A program made the position numbers and the translations under genes. Below, one piece after another: positions 22,531-31,782 of a DNA stretch of 64,000 nucleotides (positions are counted from its first letter, which is position 1; each line of letters starts with the position of its first letter). Source of the DNA: UBA6168 sp964573725. GTDB lineage: Bacteria > Bacteroidota > Bacteroidia > Chitinophagales > Saprospiraceae. The notes below the pieces were generated by a model that saw nothing but the letters and a program-made list of their open reading frames with translations, was not told where the DNA came from and searched no databases. Location of the stretch: contig CAZNLJ010000019.1 of NCBI GenBank assembly GCA_964573725.1, forward strand, positions 35,199 through 99,198, in the 5' to 3' direction.

Positions 22531-24066
22531 ATGACCCGATATCGCTTCACCCCGCTTGTGCTGGTCCTCGTCCTGGGGCTGCTGCCGACTTCCTGCAGCA
22601 AGGACTTCCTGGAGCTTACCCCGCGCGGGACAGACCTGGAATCCAACTTCTACCGCAACGAATCCGAATTGTTCCAAGGATTGGTGGCGGTCTACGATGT
22701 GCTCGGTTGGGAGGGTACCGACGGATGGACCATGTTGCTGGGTCTGCTGAATGCCGCCGGTGACGATTGCTTCGCCGGTGGCAGCGATGCCTCCGACCAA
22801 CCCGGCTGGGTGGCTTGGGACAATTTCTCCGTGACTCCCCTCGATGGCCCGCAACGAGGCCTCTGGCGGAAATACTTCGCCGGTATCTACCGGGCCAACC
22901 TCCTGCTTCAAAAACTGGAGACGGTGCCGGACCTCAATCCGGTTTTTTACGGCAGGACGGCTGCGGAACTCCGTTTCCTTCGCGCCTGGTTCTACTTCGA
23001 CCTGGTGCGGCTCTTCGGATTTGTTCCGCTCCTGGAAGAACCGCTGGGCGCCGATGATATCTTCAATGTCCGGCAGGCTTCGCCGGAGGAGGTATACGAT
23101 TTCATCGAAAGGGACCTCGCGGAGGCGGTATCCAGCCCTTTCCTCCCGGAAACCGTCCCGCCGGCCGAACTCGGCCGGGCAACGAAAGGGGCCGCACTGG
23201 CCCTGCTCGGTAAAGCCATTCTCTTCCGGAACGACAATGGTCGGATGCTGGAAGCTGCCACCTACCTGGAAGCCGTCATCAACAGCGGCCTGTATTTCCT
23301 GATGCCGGAGCTCGCCGATGTCTTCAGGAAGGAAAACGAATTCGGACCGGAATCGGTCTTCGAAATCCAATATGCCTCGAACCGCCCCGGTGATTATGGC
23401 TGCTGCTTCCTCTCCGGTCCGGTCAACAATGCGACGGAAGGGAACTACAATGTGCAATTCTTCGGAATGCGTGATTATTCGGGCCCCTCTTTTGCCCCGG
23501 GCTGGAGTTTCTGTCCGGTCTCCCCGGACCTGGTCGAATTCATGGCGGGCGACTCCCGCCTGGCCTCCACCGTCATCGACGGCAACCAGCTCAAGGTCCA
23601 AACGGGTGCCACCTATACGCCTGGGTTCCAGAATACCGATTATTTCATCCGGAAGTACGCTCCGTTGGCATCCGAAAGGGCGACCGATGGGGAAGCGGCC
23701 CTGGCCTGGGGTACGAACCTCCGGGCCATCCGGTTCGCCGATGTCTTGCTGCTGGCGGCGGAATGCCTGGTCAGGGGGGGTGGAGACGAAGCCACCGCCC
23801 GGCAATACCTCAACCGGGTACGTACCCGTGCCGGCCTGCAGCCCTATGTGGGAAACACTTCCGGGGCGGCCCTGCTCAACGCCATCTACCGGGAACGCCG
23901 GCTGGAACTGGCCACCGAAGGTCACCGCTTCTGGGACCTGGTACGCACCGGTCAGGCTGCGGATGTCTTGCCGGGTTTTGTTCCCGGCAAACATGAATAT
24001 CTCCCCATCCCGCAACAGGAAATCGATTTGTCCCGCGGTGCCCTCCGCCAAAACGAAGGTTATTGA
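22531..24066 (+). CDS. SusD/RagB-family surface lipoprotein
   Basis: A 511-aa glycan-binding lipoprotein that closes the SusC pore. Lipobox LLPTSC places the lipidated Cys near residue 23. The N-terminal SusD-like TPR region (TDLESNFYRNESELFQGLVA, AELRFLRAWFYFDLVRLFG) and the C-terminal RagB/SusD domain (RFADVLLLAAECLVRGG, YLNRVRTRAGL, IYRERRLELATEGHRFWDL) are all clear. It lies in the susC operon with 56 bp upstream and 33 bp downstream spacing. Confidence 0.96.
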   Translation: MTRYRFTPLVLVLVLGLLPTSCSKDFLELTPRGTDLESNFYRNESELFQGLVAVYDVLGWEGTDGWTMLLGLLNAAGDDCFAGGSDASDQPGWVAWDNFSVTPLDGPQRGLWRKYFAGIYRANLLLQKLETVPDLNPVFYGRTAAELRFLRAWFYFDLVRLFGFVPLLEEPLGADDIFNVRQASPEEVYDFIERDLAEAVSSPFLPETVPPAELGRATKGAALALLGKAILFRNDNGRMLEAATYLEAVINSGLYFLMPELADVFRKENEFGPESVFEIQYASNRPGDYGCCFLSGPVNNATEGNYNVQFFGMRDYSGPSFAPGWSFCPVSPDLVEFMAGDSRLASTVIDGNQLKVQTGATYTPGFQNTDYFIRKYAPLASERATDGEAALAWGTNLRAIRFADVLLLAAECLVRGGGDEATARQYLNRVRTRAGLQPYVGNTSGAALLNAIYRERRLELATEGHRFWDLVRTGQAADVLPGFVPGKHEYLPIPQQEIDLSRGALRQNEGY

Positions 24067-24099
24067 GGACCCTCCCGGTCCTCTTCTAAATCCGGAATC

Positions 24100-24975
24100 A
24101 TGAAAAAAAATTATTTCCTCCTTTCCTCCTTCCTGCTACCTCTCCTGCTGCTTTCGGCCTGCGACCCGCAACAGGATGGCAAACCGGATATCGGGCTTCC
24201 GCCTGAAATCGTCTCCTTTTCCATCGATCCCTCCGGGGAACCGAACACCTATGTGCTGCGCAATACGACCCCGGGTACCTTCCAGCATAGCTGGGAATTC
24301 GACGGTCGCCGTGCCGACGGGGATCCCGTCCTGGCTTATTTCCCGGTCAAGGGATCTTACGATATCCGGCTGACCGCCTTCTCGCGGGGCGGGTCTGCTT
24401 CCGCCGTCCAAACGCTGACAGTTCCGGAAGATGCGCCTTATGACTGCGCGACGGATCCGGTTATGGAATTCCTGACGGATTGTTCCGCCAAGACCTGGAA
24501 ATTGAATCCGGCCGCCGGTGCCCTCTGGGTGGGCCCCGCGGATGGCAGCCAGACCTGGTGGGCGAACCAGGCGTCGGACGTAGACCTGCGGGTCTGCGCC
24601 TTTGACGATGAATGGACCTTCACCCCGGACGGAACCATGACCTACGACCCGAAAGGGGATATGTGGGCGGAAGATTACATGGGTTTCAATTTCGAATGTA
24701 TCCAAACCTCCCAGCTGTCCGCTTCCCAAGCCGCCTGGGCCGAGGGGACGCATGCCTTCGTCCTCTTGCCGGGTAGCCCGCCCCGACTGGCCTTGTCCGG
24801 ATTGGGTGCCTATATCGGCTTGCCGAAAGTGGCCAACGGTGCCGAAGTCAACCAGCCCCAGCAAGGGGTCACCTATGAAATCACCGGCATGCAGTCCGGT
24901 CCCGCCGGTGACCTGTTGGAATTGAGCATCAATTTCGGTCCCGGTATCTGGCGCTTTACTTTGCTGGCACCGTAA
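24100..24975 (+). CDS. PKD-like surface lipoprotein of the beta-glucan locus
   Basis: A 291-aa lipoprotein in the SusE/SusF position. Lipobox LLLLSAC (lipidated Cys near residue 21). Residues about 30-110 look like a PKD fold (HSWEFDGRRADGDPVLAYF, then GSYDIRLTAFSRGGSASAV). The rest (about 115-291) is rich in Trp (TWWANQASDVD, EWTFTPDGTMTYD) like the glycan-binding lipoproteins that accompany GH16 in Bacteroidota. No catalytic motif is visible. It probably captures glucan at the surface beside SusD; this is a positional inference. Confidence 0.75.
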   Translation: MKKNYFLLSSFLLPLLLLSACDPQQDGKPDIGLPPEIVSFSIDPSGEPNTYVLRNTTPGTFQHSWEFDGRRADGDPVLAYFPVKGSYDIRLTAFSRGGSASAVQTLTVPEDAPYDCATDPVMEFLTDCSAKTWKLNPAAGALWVGPADGSQTWWANQASDVDLRVCAFDDEWTFTPDGTMTYDPKGDMWAEDYMGFNFECIQTSQLSASQAAWAEGTHAFVLLPGSPPRLALSGLGAYIGLPKVANGAEVNQPQQGVTYEITGMQSGPAGDLLELSINFGPGIWRFTLLAP

Positions 24976-25115
24976 ATGTCGGATAAATGCCATTGCAGGG
25001 GCCGTACCGCCCACCGGACTACCGAAACCACTTACCTTTACCCAATCGCCGGAAGCGCGCCCGCTTCGATTCCTCCGATTGCAGGAACGCCTCCGGCCAC
25101 CAAACACCTACCACG

Positions 25116-26288
25116 ATGATCCGATACGGTAAATCCTTGTTGCTCCTCTCGCTGACGGCCATCGCCGCCTGCGGCAGCAAGACCGGGGGGGACGACCTCC
25201 CGCCGCTCCCCTCGCTCACCCTGAACGGAGTGAGCAAGTTCGAAGGGAATACTCCGGCTACCTTCGAATTCAAGGCCACCTTGTCCCAGCCAGGCAGCCA
25301 GCCCATCACCGTCGACTATACCACCCGCGACGGATCCGCCCTGGCCGGGGAAGATTATCTGGCGGCTTCCGGCACACTCACTTTCGATCCCGGTATCCGC
25401 GAACGCACGGTTGAGGTCAGTATTCTCGGCGATACACTCAAGGAAGGGGATGAGGAGTTCGACTTGTTGCTTTCCAACCCACAAGGTGCGCAATTGCTTC
25501 TGACTTCCGCCCGGGGTACCATCCGCAACGATGATACCTTCCTCCCCGGTGGTAACGAGGGCTATGTCACCCCGGCCAGTTATGCGGGCTACACCTTGGT
25601 CTGGCAGGACGAGTTCGATGGGGATGCCATCGATCCCACCCACTGGACCTACGACATCGGCAACAGCGGCTGGGGAAACAATGAATGGCAATATTACACG
25701 GACCGTCCGGAAAACGCCTATCTCTCCGATGGCAAACTGGTCATCGAAGCGCGTAAGGAAAGCTTCGGAGGGGCGGATTACACTTCCGCCCGCATGAAAA
25801 CCCAAGGGCTGCAGGAGTTCCAGTACGGTAGGATCGATATCCGCGCCAAATTACCCCTCGGACAGGGTATCTGGCCCGCCCTCTGGATGCTCGGATACAA
25901 TATAGGGACAATCGGATGGCCCAAATGCGGTGAAATCGACATCATGGAAATCATCGGCAGCGAACCGGCCAAACTGCACGGTACGGTCCATTGGGACGAA
26001 AACGGGCATGCCAGCTTCGGTAACTCCGTCTCCCTGCCCGCCGGTACCTTCGCCGACGAATACCACGTCTTCTCCATCATCTGGGACGATAAGCAAATCC
26101 GCTGGCTCCTCGATGACGTGCCCTACAATACCGTCGACATTACCCCGCCGGGTCTTTCTGAATTCCATCACCCGTATTTCCTCCTTTTCAATATTGCTGT
26201 CGGCGGCAACTGGCCCGGCTATCCGGACGCCTCCACCGTGTTCCCCCAACGGATGTGGGTGGATTATGTCCGGGTATTCCAGCAATAG
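25116..26288 (+). CDS. GH16 endo-beta-glucanase (laminarinase-like) lipoprotein with Calx-beta domain
   Basis: A 390-aa surface lipoprotein. The start at 25116 gives MIRYGKSLLLLSLTAIAAC with lipobox TAIAAC; the longer reading from 24987 lacks a signal sequence. A Calx-beta domain occupies about 35-140 (TVDYTTRDGSALAGEDYL, EGDEEFDLLLSNPQG). The GH16 jelly roll follows (about 155-390) with nucleophile and acid/base in GEIDIMEIIG (Glu273, Asp275, Glu278), the ExDxxE pattern of laminarinases rather than the kappa-carrageenase or agarase variants. It ends the SusCD operon and would cut beta-1,3-glucan into transportable pieces. A run of seven G at 25185-25191 lies just after the lipobox. Confidence 0.92.
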   Translation: MIRYGKSLLLLSLTAIAACGSKTGGDDLPPLPSLTLNGVSKFEGNTPATFEFKATLSQPGSQPITVDYTTRDGSALAGEDYLAASGTLTFDPGIRERTVEVSILGDTLKEGDEEFDLLLSNPQGAQLLLTSARGTIRNDDTFLPGGNEGYVTPASYAGYTLVWQDEFDGDAIDPTHWTYDIGNSGWGNNEWQYYTDRPENAYLSDGKLVIEARKESFGGADYTSARMKTQGLQEFQYGRIDIRAKLPLGQGIWPALWMLGYNIGTIGWPKCGEIDIMEIIGSEPAKLHGTVHWDENGHASFGNSVSLPAGTFADEYHVFSIIWDDKQIRWLLDDVPYNTVDITPPGLSEFHHPYFLLFNIAVGGNWPGYPDASTVFPQRMWVDYVRVFQQ

Positions 26289-26385
26289 GCACCTTCGTTC
26301 CGGACGATTCCTGTTGCCCATGCCCTTGCTTGTTGCGAGGCTTGTCCTGGCGGACCTTTCCGTTTCCTGCAAAACGAAGAAAAAA

Positions 26386-26421
26386 GCCGAGGCCTTTCGG
26401 GTACACCCGAAGGGCCTCGGC
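26386..26421 (-). terminator. Bidirectional hairpin, terminator of the small membrane protein pair
   Basis: GCCGAGGCCTTTCGGG pairs with CCCGAAGGGCCTCGGC (one G-U). On the minus strand it is followed by TTTTTTCTTCGTTTT, a good U tract, so it ends the minus-strand genes coming from 27021. The plus side has a weaker T tract and may help to end the GH16 operon. Confidence 0.8.
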
Positions 26422-26470
26422 CATTTGTCGGCAGGCGGCTCCTGATCCGATGGGCCTTACGGCCATCCGG

Positions 26471-26704
26471 TCAGGATCGGGAGGTCGTCGTTTCCTGTCC
26501 TTCGGTGTGGTCCGTCCGGCAACTTCCTCCCGCGCAGTTTCCCGCCGCACAGCCGAAGGCGAACAATCCCATCGCGGCGAAATACATGCCGAAGGCCACA
26601 CCGACCCACTGCTTGTCCAACCCGGATTGTACGGAGATCAACATCCCTATCAGCAGGTAAATAACCCGGGTATAGGTCCACCCGGTCAACATTCTTTCTC
26701 GCAT
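26471..26704 (-). CDS. Small membrane protein, conserved in Bacteroidota
   Basis: A 77-aa protein with two membrane helices: YTRVIYLLIGMLISVQSGL (about 9-27) and VGVAFGMYFAAMGLFAFGCA (about 33-52), then a Cys-containing tail (GCAAGNCAGGSC) that could bind metal or form disulfides. I recognise the layout as a small conserved Bacteroidota protein often near rhodanese/YgaP-type DUF2892 proteins, and one is indeed next to it. The start at 26704 fits the length; the longer reading adds a non-hydrophobic 54-residue stretch. Function unknown. Confidence 0.65.
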   Translation of the reverse strand: MRERMLTGWTYTRVIYLLIGMLISVQSGLDKQWVGVAFGMYFAAMGLFAFGCAAGNCAGGSCRTDHTEGQETTTSRS

Positions 26705-26817
26705 GGTCGATTCATTTGTCTGGTGATGAAATAATCGGCGCGGAGGGGTGGCAACGGCCCGTCCGTCATCCTGTCCTTTTGCCGGCCGGCGCTTGTCCGC
26801 CGTCGCCCCGTGCCGGA

Positions 26818-27021
26818 TCAGTCCCGCGGCCGCGTCCGTATGCCGAATAGCAGGTACAGCGGGCAAATTCCGGAAAGGCTGGTCAGGACGAATACCGCCG
26901 CCAAGGCCAACAGGATGACGGCGGTCGTTCCGGAGATGATTCCTGTAGCATACAATCCAGCCAGGACAGCCGCCGTGGCAAGCCGGATGATACGGTCTGT
27001 GGTTCCTATGTTTCGCATCAT
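26818..27021 (-). CDS. DUF2892 (YgaP-like) membrane protein
   Basis: A 67-aa two-helix protein. The N-terminus MMRNIGTTDRIIRLATAAVL, the second helix VILLALAAVFVLTSLSGICPLY and the motif GICPLYLLFGI are typical of DUF2892, the membrane part of YgaP-type rhodaneses; here it stands alone. Start at 27021 or at the adjacent ATG 27018. It lies 113 bp upstream of the other small membrane protein and is probably co-transcribed with it. Possible role in sulfur or thiosulfate handling, by family only. Confidence 0.8.
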   Translation of the reverse strand: MMRNIGTTDRIIRLATAAVLAGLYATGIISGTTAVILLALAAVFVLTSLSGICPLYLLFGIRTRPRD

Positions 27022-27257
27022 TTTATGGATGTTTAACGGGTGAATTTGTACCGCACCGACCCGCTCCGGTTCCACCGGGCTCACGGAAACCCGAATTATC
27101 CGGAATTCTCCGGGACGTGCCGCTTTTGCGTAAAGGTGGGTGTTTTGCAACTTACGTAAAATGACTTTTGTTACATGCGGCCAGGTTCTGCGGGAATGGC
27201 AGCTATATCCTTACCCGGTTCCCGCCGGGCATAGCCGGCAGGTTGCGGCGGAAAGGG

Positions 27258-27689
27258 TCAGGCGGTATGCCCCTGTCGCCGTCCGACACGCCACCCCCAT
27301 ACAGCCACCGTCAGGAAAGGAATGCAGGATCCTGCTACAGCGGGGTCTTGTCCCAGGATGCCGGCAAAAAGAATAAAGGAAAGGAGGCTGCCCAGCAATG
27401 CCATGCCGGCCAACAGGATGCCGGGTCGTGGCCGCGGGAGCAAGGTGTTCCCGATGAGTAACAATTGTCCCGACAATGGTAAGATTACGAAAGGGTGCAG
27501 GACCGACTGGGGGGCGGTCGTCAGTTTTTCCAATATCGTTCCTTCCATTTCGAACAAGAAAGCCGATTGGCTTCCTCCCCCCCAACGGAGGTAGGCCATG
27601 CCGGAGGTCAGCACCAGGGCGGCGCCGAGGGACCGGACCTGCCGGTCGGTCCATTTCCATCGGCCGGGAATCTTTTCATTCCAGCTCAT
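27258..27689 (-). CDS. Hypothetical four-helix membrane protein
   Basis: A 143-aa protein with about four hydrophobic segments: LGAALVLTSGMAYLRW, VILPLSGQLLLIGNTLL, ILLAGMALLGSLLSFILFAG and IPFLTVAVWGWRV. No family recognised. The start MSWNEK at 27689 lies inside the end of the upstream gene (14-bp overlap with the PqqB-like gene), which suggests translational coupling. The second loop ends in a histidine (LHPF), but no clear cofactor motif is seen. Confidence 0.6.
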   Translation of the reverse strand: MSWNEKIPGRWKWTDRQVRSLGAALVLTSGMAYLRWGGGSQSAFLFEMEGTILEKLTTAPQSVLHPFVILPLSGQLLLIGNTLLPRPRPGILLAGMALLGSLLSFILFAGILGQDPAVAGSCIPFLTVAVWGWRVGRRQGHTA

Positions 27690-28659
27690 ACCGGTCGAAT
27701 AGTTGTGCAATCCGGAACCCGGCATCCGAGACCGTCCGATAGGCCGGGCTGTTCCGGTTGAGCAGGGGATTGGTATGGTTCAAGTGTAGGAAAACGACCT
27801 TTTGACGTTCCGAAAGCGGTAAGTCCGCCAAGTATTGCATGGTCTCCACAACAAATGGGTGGGGAATCTCCGACATGTCGCGGTGGGGCAATTCCGACCC
27901 GTCGAAAAAGGTGGCGTCCACCAATGCGAGGTCAACCTCCGCCAAGGCTTCTTCCAGGGAAATCTCCCAACGGTTCCATTTGTCGATATCCGGAATGAAT
28001 AGAATGGTCCGTTTTGGTCCGACAATCCGGAAACCGACCGTTTCGGAGTACTCGTCCCGGTGCGGCACCAGGAAGGGGACAACCGACAACCGTTCGGACA
28101 ATTCCACCGGTCGGTCCGCCTCCATGGGCCGGAGCGTAATCCGGCTGTCCCGGACCAGTTGGCTCCAGGGGCCGTTCTCCGTCAGGAATTGTCGCATACG
28201 CGGCATCACATGGACCGGGACGGAGCTGGCGCCGAGCGCCTCCTTCCCCAGGTACATCAGGCCGCTGTAATGGCCGATGTGCCCATGGGTCAGGAATATC
28301 GCATCCGGCGTGTCGTGTTCACTTTCCCAGTCCTGCCGCCCCAGCCACCGGAGCTGTTGGGGGAGGTCGGGTGTGGCTTCGACCAGGTATTTTTTTTGCG
28401 CCAAGGGATCGATGATGCCCAGGCAAACGACCTTCCGGGAAGGATCCGGTTCCCGGTGCAAGCGTTCGCAACATGCTTTCCGGCAACCGATATGCGGGGA
28501 ACCTGCATCCTGGACGGTTCCCAGGACGACCACCGCGGCTTTCCCCACGCCATCCGGCGTGGGCAAGACCGTTTGCCCCGCTACCTGGGCGACAAGCAGC
28601 ATCCCACCGCACACCCGGAGGAGGGGCCGGACAATCCGATGCATCGTGGAAGGTTTCAT
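27676..28659 (-). CDS. Exported PqqB-like metallo-beta-lactamase-fold protein
   Basis: A 327-aa protein with a hydrophobic export segment (about 12-29) followed by an MBL fold related to PqqB: VVVLGTVQDAGSPHIGC near residue 43, the metal motif THGHIGHYSG, and FLVPHRDEYSETVGF. No pqqA, C, D or E genes are nearby, so a role in PQQ synthesis is unlikely; similar lone proteins in Bacteroidota are called pyrroloquinoline quinone biosynthesis protein B by homology only. It is likely a periplasmic hydrolase or oxidoreductase. A four-helix membrane gene overlaps its end. Confidence 0.75.
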   Translation of the reverse strand: MKPSTMHRIVRPLLRVCGGMLLVAQVAGQTVLPTPDGVGKAAVVVLGTVQDAGSPHIGCRKACCERLHREPDPSRKVVCLGIIDPLAQKKYLVEATPDLPQQLRWLGRQDWESEHDTPDAIFLTHGHIGHYSGLMYLGKEALGASSVPVHVMPRMRQFLTENGPWSQLVRDSRITLRPMEADRPVELSERLSVVPFLVPHRDEYSETVGFRIVGPKRTILFIPDIDKWNRWEISLEEALAEVDLALVDATFFDGSELPHRDMSEIPHPFVVETMQYLADLPLSERQKVVFLHLNHTNPLLNRNSPAYRTVSDAGFRIAQLFDRYELE

Positions 28660-28713
28660 GGCATGCCCTTGGTGTTTGTCTTATGCAGGGCGGCGAAAAG
28701 CCGCTTTCACGGC

Positions 28714-31422
28714 TTATTCCGTTTCCAATACCCAGATGAACAGGGAGCTCGGTTCCATCCGGACCGCAACCGATATCCCGCCGGGCAGGTTCATCAGCTC
28801 GCGCCGGTCCCGTACCCCTTCCCGAATATCGACGGCGTCGGAATTGGCGATCAACCGCCAATTACCGGGCGGTAGCCGGATATCATTGAAGTAATTGACC
28901 TTTTCCTCCGCATTCAGCAATACCAGTACCCGCTCGTCCACGAAGTACCCGAGCATGCCTTCCTCCGGGGGCAGGATCCACCGGTAATACCCTTCCGGTA
29001 CCGGTTCCGCCACCCGGAAGACTTCACCATGCCGGCTGCGGCGGAACTCGTTCAGTCCCCGCCAGAAGGCGAGCATGTTTGCATAGTCGTTCCGGTTTTG
29101 GCGGGTAGGCCGCTGTCCGACCGTCTCCCACAGGAACTGGTTGGCGGCCCGATGGTTGTAGGTGTCGCGGTAGCCGTGCAGGTAAATCCTGTAGCCGGCC
29201 TTGGTTTCCTTGACCACTTCCCCGAGCGGGGCATGTGCCTTGCTGCGCATGATTTCCGACCCCCCATGGGTCACGATCGGACCGAGGGTGGTGTACAGCA
29301 AGGTGGCCGCTATCTTGTAGGCATCCTGGTCGACGGCCAGGCGGCCGTCGAATCCTTCGGCGGCGAATTGGTCCGCCAGGGTGAAATTGTCGTGGATGTC
29401 CAGGTAGTCGATACCGCTGAGGGGGGTCCGGTCGGTGGGAAAGGTGTTGGACAAACCTTTCCGGACGTTTTCCCGCTCGTCGAATTTTCCGCCCGGCCAT
29501 CCCCGGTCCCGAAACTTTTCCTTGAGCTCGAACACCGGTCCCTTGAACGCATTGCGGCTGTCATCCTGGAAAAAGGTGATCGGCGCGTCTTCCTTGTACC
29601 AGTCCCAGTCCGGATTGGCTTCGAAGGCGGGGTCGTTGGAGCCGATCCAGGCCTCCCCGTACAAGATCTTGTCGGGGCCGATCGCTTGCCGGAGTGCACG
29701 CAGGGTCTGCTCGTCAATTTGGCCCGCCAGGTCGATCCGGAACCCGTCGATGCCGAATTCCCGGATCAGGGAGAGGCATTGGTCGATGATCCATCGCTGG
29801 ACCATCGGCCGCTCCTCGGTCTTGACCTCATTGCCATAAGCCCCGATGTGCTTGAAATCCTTGGTCCGGTAATAGTACGGCTGGTCGATGGCGTTGAAGT
29901 TGAAAAGGAAAAAGTTGCCGTCCATGTTCTCGCCGGTATGGTTGGGTACGATGTCGACGATGACGGCGATGCCCTTGTCGTGGAAGGCCTGGACCATATT
30001 TCGGAAAGCATCCCGTTCTTCGCCGGGCTCCTTGTCCTTCGCCCGGTAACGGGATTCCAGGGCCATGGCGAAGGTGGTCCGGTACCCCCATTGGTAGTTC
30101 TCCCGACTAATGCCCTGCCCGATCATGTAGGGGTCGTCCGAAAAGGAGGCCCGCCAGTCCTCGTCCGGGAAATGGAGGTACTCCTGCACCGGCAGCAGGT
30201 GGACGACGTTGATGCCGAGCCCGGTCAGGTAGTCGAAACCGATGGGCGCGCCGCGCTTGTTCCGCAGGTCGCCGACGGTCATCGCCTCGAAGGTCCCCAG
30301 CAGGTTGGAATCCAGCGGTAGCCGGTCGGTAAAATCCTGTACATGTACCTCGTAGGCGATGACGTCCTCCATCCGGGGAATGCCGTCGGCCAGAGGCGTC
30401 GCCGGCGTGGTTTTCCGCCAGATCCGGGCCTTGCCCCAGGTGTCGTCGCTCACCCGGGCGTAGGGGTCGTTGATATGTACCCGGTCGGTGGCATAGAAAT
30501 GATTACCGGGTTCGTCCGGCCCGTGGATGGTGAAGTCGTAATAAACCCCGTGGAGGTCTTCCGGGAAAACGATTTCCCACACACCGTCCCCGTCGACCTG
30601 CAGGTCGGTGGTCCGATAGGGCTGCGGGTCCTTGCGTCCGCGGTACAGGTATACACGGACGGTATCCGCGCGCGGGGCGAAGAGCCGGATGGTGGTCGTG
30701 TCACCGGATATGTTCGCACCGAGTTCCTTGGCGGAGAAGGTATGCCGGAACCATCCGTCGTAGGTGCAGGCACTGCGGAGGCCCAGCGCCGGTACCTCCA
30801 TGAAATGAACCCGCCGCCGGTCAAGGGGAACGGCCGGCTTCACCAGGGCGGTATGGGCTTCCATCGGCAGGACGGCGGCAATAGGGAGTTCCCTGCCGGC
30901 GGCATCCGTCAGCCGGTAGTCCTCCGGCCGAAGGGGACGGTCCGGCACCACCGTTACCTGCACCAGGTTATCCCCCGACAGGGTCGCTTCCATTGCGGGC
31001 ACAATCACATCGTGCAGGAAAACCAGGTCGCCACCCTTCCGGTTCGGTGCCGTGTCCGGCGGGTCCATCCAGGTGCCGTCGTCAATCCGGAACTTGAAGG
31101 TGGCTTGGGGTCGAACGACGGAATAACCCGGGTTGTCGACCGGGAGGAGCCACAGGTCACCGGACGGATGAAGGGTCCATTCCGGCACATCCATCCCCTG
31201 GTCCCATTGTCGGAAAACACCGGTCACCACCACCTTTTCCGGCCGGACCCCGTACAAGCCCGGGTCGAACACGAAGAGCATCCGGTTCCCTTCGTCAAGG
31301 TAGCCGCTGAGTCGCCCCGCTTCCGGGATCGTCGGCTGGGCGGACAGGGTGAGAAAGGGAAAAAAGACGGAAAGCAGCCAGGTCGGCGGCCGTGATGGAA
31401 AATGATGACTCGGAACGGGCAT
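28714..31422 (-). CDS. Secreted pullulanase-type GH13 enzyme
   Basis: A 902-aa alpha-glucan debranching enzyme. Signal peptide about 12-29 (TWLLSVFFPFLTLSAQ), so the start is 31422; the longer frame from 31554 has none. N-terminal beta-sandwich domains (about 30-300) and a CBM48-like module (about 300-390, TIRLFAPRADTVRVYLYRG) precede the GH13 barrel. The four conserved regions are VIVDIVPNHTGENM, GFRIDLAGQID with nucleophile Asp564, LYGEAWIGS with acid Glu590, and LDIHDNFTLAD. IHDN in region IV is typical of type I pullulanases (GH13_14). It stands alone with no SusCD nearby, and no lipobox or T9SS tail is seen, so it is probably periplasmic. Confidence 0.93.
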   Translation of the reverse strand: MPVPSHHFPSRPPTWLLSVFFPFLTLSAQPTIPEAGRLSGYLDEGNRMLFVFDPGLYGVRPEKVVVTGVFRQWDQGMDVPEWTLHPSGDLWLLPVDNPGYSVVRPQATFKFRIDDGTWMDPPDTAPNRKGGDLVFLHDVIVPAMEATLSGDNLVQVTVVPDRPLRPEDYRLTDAAGRELPIAAVLPMEAHTALVKPAVPLDRRRVHFMEVPALGLRSACTYDGWFRHTFSAKELGANISGDTTTIRLFAPRADTVRVYLYRGRKDPQPYRTTDLQVDGDGVWEIVFPEDLHGVYYDFTIHGPDEPGNHFYATDRVHINDPYARVSDDTWGKARIWRKTTPATPLADGIPRMEDVIAYEVHVQDFTDRLPLDSNLLGTFEAMTVGDLRNKRGAPIGFDYLTGLGINVVHLLPVQEYLHFPDEDWRASFSDDPYMIGQGISRENYQWGYRTTFAMALESRYRAKDKEPGEERDAFRNMVQAFHDKGIAVIVDIVPNHTGENMDGNFFLFNFNAIDQPYYYRTKDFKHIGAYGNEVKTEERPMVQRWIIDQCLSLIREFGIDGFRIDLAGQIDEQTLRALRQAIGPDKILYGEAWIGSNDPAFEANPDWDWYKEDAPITFFQDDSRNAFKGPVFELKEKFRDRGWPGGKFDERENVRKGLSNTFPTDRTPLSGIDYLDIHDNFTLADQFAAEGFDGRLAVDQDAYKIAATLLYTTLGPIVTHGGSEIMRSKAHAPLGEVVKETKAGYRIYLHGYRDTYNHRAANQFLWETVGQRPTRQNRNDYANMLAFWRGLNEFRRSRHGEVFRVAEPVPEGYYRWILPPEEGMLGYFVDERVLVLLNAEEKVNYFNDIRLPPGNWRLIANSDAVDIREGVRDRRELMNLPGGISVAVRMEPSSLFIWVLETE

Positions 31423-31782
31423 GGCCTTTTGCGTTTGGATGTGCGGGTATCCGGGGAAGAAACGAAGGTTCCCCCGGTGGATTTGCTTATGCAATGATAA
31501 GTATTTTTCGTTCGATTCGATGCCTTCCAAGGCCAAGGCCGCCCCGCTTGCCACCCAGGCCGCCCCGCTTTCCTTCCCGCCGCGCCCCTTCCATGCCGTC
31601 CGGTTTGCCGGCCATCCGATTTATTGGCGTTATCTTTGGCCTGTATCCCATGTATCCCGGCCTCGGCCTCCCATATTGATCCGGTAATTGCGTACGCGTT
31701 AGGTTCTTCGGTTGCGTACACGCCGGAAAGTCGGACGGAGGTCAAGAAATCTTGCCAACGGCATCAATCAAAAAACGTGCGC
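31423..31782. promoter_or_regulatory. Divergent region between pullulanase and haloperoxidase-like genes
   Basis: A 360-bp stretch with no gene. On the plus strand TATCTTTG at 31631-31638 matches TAnnTTTG exactly and TTTG lies at 31604-31607 (23-bp gap, slightly long), giving a start near 31645 and a leader of about 138 nt for the gene at 31783. The leader contains TTGCGTAC twice. AGGCCGCCCCGCTT is duplicated at about 31536 and 31557. Confidence 0.5.

Noticed and set aside
25185..25191. Seven-G run after the GH16 lipobox as a phase-variation tract
   Set aside because: Short, and in a region where such runs arise from Gly codons in GC-rich DNA; weaker than the nine-G tract in the adhesin.
27676..28659. 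Assignment as PqqB of a PQQ pathway
   Set aside because: No pqqA/C/D/E in the window and the protein has an export signal, unlike cytoplasmic PqqB.
29029..30321. Plus-strand ORF of 430 aa opposite the pullulanase
   Set aside because: Shadow of the GH13 catalytic domain, which is fully conserved on the minus strand.
31534..31575. Duplicated AGGCCGCCCCGCTT as a direct-repeat operator
   Set aside because: Two copies only, GC-rich and low in complexity, upstream of the likely promoter; could be chance.
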